Made by a program: the position numbers and the translations under genes. Below the pieces are notes generated by a model. It was not told the DNA's origin. It searched no databases and saw only the letters and a program-made list of their open reading frames with translations. From Fructobacillus papyrifericola (lineage in GTDB: Bacteria; Bacillota; Bacilli; Lactobacillales; Lactobacillaceae), in the NCBI RefSeq assembly GCF_018437235.1, contig NZ_JAAMFJ010000002.1:1-64000 (forward strand): a DNA stretch of 64,000 nt, in the 5' to 3' direction. This document shows positions 62,537 through 64,000 of this stretch, piece by piece. Within the stretch, counting starts at the first letter, position 1. Every line of letters begins with the position of its first letter.

Positions 62537-63196
62537 CTAGTTTACCATTTTTCTGGTTAAAACCGGTTGGGGAAGGCGTTTTTTTGTTGGAAATTCTTCG
62601 ACCAAGCCCCCCTCTTCTTCCACCATTGACCAGTAAGCCTCCTTGGTGACAATGAAGGCATCCAGCAGCGGTAGCCCCAGCTGCTCCCCCAGGTCGGACA
62701 GCCTTCTTGTAAAGCGCCGGTCTTCAACGGATGGTTGGACCTGGCCAGAGGGATGGTTATGGGCAATAATCATCGCGTAGGCGTTTTTTTGCAGGGCCTT
62801 TTGAAAGATTTCACGTGGCGATGCCGAAACTTCGGTTAAAGTTCCAACAAAGACCACCTCCCAACCAATCAAATCCAGCTGGGTATTCAGCGAAGCCAAA
62901 AAGACCTGCTCTTGTTTTAACGAACCGATTTCCGCTTGGGCAAAGCGGCCAAAAACCTCCGAGTGCTTTGCTGAAATCAACCGGTTCTGAGCGTGTTGTT
63001 GCATCTGCTGGCCAGCGAAAAGGGCGTGCAGTAAGGCCCTGTTCACGCGCGGATTCTCCGAGATAAAGTCGGCGGCCGTTTCGCTATCCAAAGAAAGAAA
63101 GTCAAAGCCCTTTGGAAAGTAAAGATCAAAGCGGGCACTTTCAACTGCCGCATCTTCACCCAAGGCCTCGTAAAAAGAAAAAACCTGTTTTTTCAT
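62537..63196 (-). CDS. RadC-family JAB-domain protein
   Basis: A 219-aa protein with the JAMM-type metal motif IIAHNHPSGQVQPSVED in the middle, with Glu-containing EVSASPREIFQKAL before it, as in RadC. The N-terminal HhH-like UPF0758 region is shorter than in long RadC proteins. The role is uncertain: not RecA-related repair as once thought. Start ATG 63196 lies at the foot of a 12-bp inverted repeat. Confidence 0.85.
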   Translation of the reverse strand: MKKQVFSFYEALGEDAAVESARFDLYFPKGFDFLSLDSETAADFISENPRVNRALLHALFAGQQMQQHAQNRLISAKHSEVFGRFAQAEIGSLKQEQVFLASLNTQLDLIGWEVVFVGTLTEVSASPREIFQKALQKNAYAMIIAHNHPSGQVQPSVEDRRFTRRLSDLGEQLGLPLLDAFIVTKEAYWSMVEEEGGLVEEFPTKKRLPQPVLTRKMVN

Positions 63197-63231
63197 ATTG
63201 TCCCCCCAACGGGTGACACGAAAAAACAGGT
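63183..63231 (-). repeat. 12-bp inverted repeat overlapping the radC start
   Basis: ACCTGTTTTTTC and GAAAAAACAGGT (63183-63194 and 63220-63231). The loop holds the GGGGGG SD; the 3' arm covers codons 2-5 of the RadC-family gene. It may also act as a weak terminator for the MFS gene. Confidence 0.7.
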
Positions 63232-63242
63232 AATTTATCCAT

Positions 63243-64000
63243 TTATTTCTTAACGGTGCTCTTCACTTGATCAACCGTCTTTTGGATACGGGCAACCACC
63301 CGGCCATCGTTGGCACGGGGATTGGTCATCTTCATGACTTTCAAAGACATGAACATAGCAAGGACCACGAGAACCAAGTCCATGATGTAGGTCCACATGA
63401 TACCGAGCGAAGTGCCCTTGGCCATATCGGAGCCGTGGCTGTTTTGGAAGACCGAAACAATCGAAGCGGCCAGGGCAATCCCGACGGCGGCCGAATAGTT
63501 GTTAACGGCCGCAAAGATTGAGTTTCCGGCGTTGTGGTACTGCCGGTCCATATTGGAGATGGCGTTGGTCATGTTGTTTCCGTTCCAGAAGCCAACCCCC
63601 AACTGCATGAGGATGAAGCCAATCGTGGCGGTCAAGACCGTAAAGGGCAGAACCGTCATGAAAAGAACACCAAAGAAAATCAAACCAAGGCCAATGTTGT
63701 TTGGCAAACGAGCTCCAAAACGGTCGTAGAGGTTTCCAGAAATCACCGCCATGAAGGCCAGGCCAAGGGCTCCTGGGAAGAGGGCCAAGCCGGCCACGGA
63801 AGAATTCTGGTGCAAGATGAGCTGCAGCCCCATTGGAATGGCGTAGTTAAAGGTTAAGTTGACCATCTGCAAAATGAAGGCCGAGGAGACGGCCAAACGG
63901 AACATTGGCTTAGCAAACATCTTTGGTGAAAGCAGCGGTTCCTTCTCGTTGCGAGCGTAGAAGTAATAACCCAGAATACCAAAGACAAAGGCAGCCAGTG
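63243..64000 (-). CDS. MFS drug transporter (DHA2/EmrB-like), C-terminal part; gene continues beyond the window
   Basis: The frame is open on the minus strand from 63243 to the window end, so the true start lies outside. The visible 252 residues include six or seven membrane helices, with ALGLAFMAVISGNLYDRFGARLP (loop motif) and GVGFWNGNNMTNAISNMD. The pattern fits the C-terminal half of a 14-helix DHA2 exporter. It ends with a basic tail (KTVDQVKSTVKK). Likely drug or solute:proton antiporter. Confidence 0.88.
   Translation of the reverse strand, partial: LAAFVFGILGYYFYARNEKEPLLSPKMFAKPMFRLAVSSAFILQMVNLTFNYAIPMGLQLILHQNSSVAGLALFPGALGLAFMAVISGNLYDRFGARLPNNIGLGLIFFGVLFMTVLPFTVLTATIGFILMQLGVGFWNGNNMTNAISNMDRQYHNAGNSIFAAVNNYSAAVGIALAASIVSVFQNSHGSDMAKGTSLGIMWTYIMDLVLVVLAMFMSLKVMKMTNPRANDGRVVARIQKTVDQVKSTVKK

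Overview
The window looks like a chromosomal segment of a heterofermentative lactic acid bacterium of the Leuconostoc group, most like Fructobacillus or Leuconostoc. This is inferred from a D-lactate dehydrogenase of Leuconostoc type, a KxYKxGKxW signal adhesin with DUF1542-like repeats, classic sigma-A promoters, strong SD sequences and a compact Firmicute gene order. I saw no rRNA, tRNA, CRISPR array, transposase or prophage.

Layout: 1-81 is the end of an unknown plus-strand gene. 165-2462 is gmk-rpoZ-cyclophilin, cvfD and an unknown gene. 2631-3060 is a single SOS-controlled small gene. 3064-7518 is cvpA-mutS2 plus two unknown genes, divergent from rnhC. 8612-16241 holds small envelope proteins, RNase Y, SmpB, RNase R, SecG, a TrmH-type methyltransferase and YidC. 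16317-18123 is a two-component system. 18228-23822 is the yqeG-yqeH-yhbY-yqeK-rsfS-yqeM-tmcAL-yceD block, without the usual aroE and nadD. 23928-30771 carries an APF-like muramidase, an APC permease and a large repeat adhesin broken by one in-frame stop codon. 31003-36060 is uvrB-uvrA with an SOS box. 36061-41800 is a lipoteichoic-acid cluster: two glycosyltransferases, a flippase-like membrane protein, a YkuJ-family protein and ltaS. 41883-45748 is a heterodimeric ABC multidrug exporter behind an apparent attenuator. 45923-47519 is yajC-tgt, and 47661-49345 holds a Nudix gene, a candidate structured RNA and a TauE-type permease.

The most interesting part is the plus-strand aromatic operon at 49400-57265. 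It starts with a 19-residue leader peptide ending in a Tyr/Phe run, followed by mutually exclusive hairpins and a terminator, which is the design of ribosome-mediated attenuation. The genes are aroE-aroD-(MFS transporter fused to chorismate mutase)-aroC-aroA-tyrA-aroK and a last gene resembling the prephenate dehydratase/BacA fold. DAHP synthase, dehydroquinate synthase and a canonical prephenate dehydratase are absent from the operon. My inference is a pathway fed by an imported cyclohexane acid (quinate, dehydroquinate or shikimate), with importer and chorismate mutase joined in one polypeptide and expression gated by Tyr/Phe-tRNA charging.

The end (57262-64000) is minus strand: a small Arg-rich membrane protein, an EIIC-like membrane protein behind the ldhD terminator, ldhD, clpP, whiA, yvcK/glmR, a RadC-family gene and the C-terminal part of an MFS transporter that leaves the window. 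Other points of note are a Tgt whose zinc-binding cysteines are all replaced, an SOS operator embedded in a terminator stem, and the ncRNA candidate upstream of the TauE gene.
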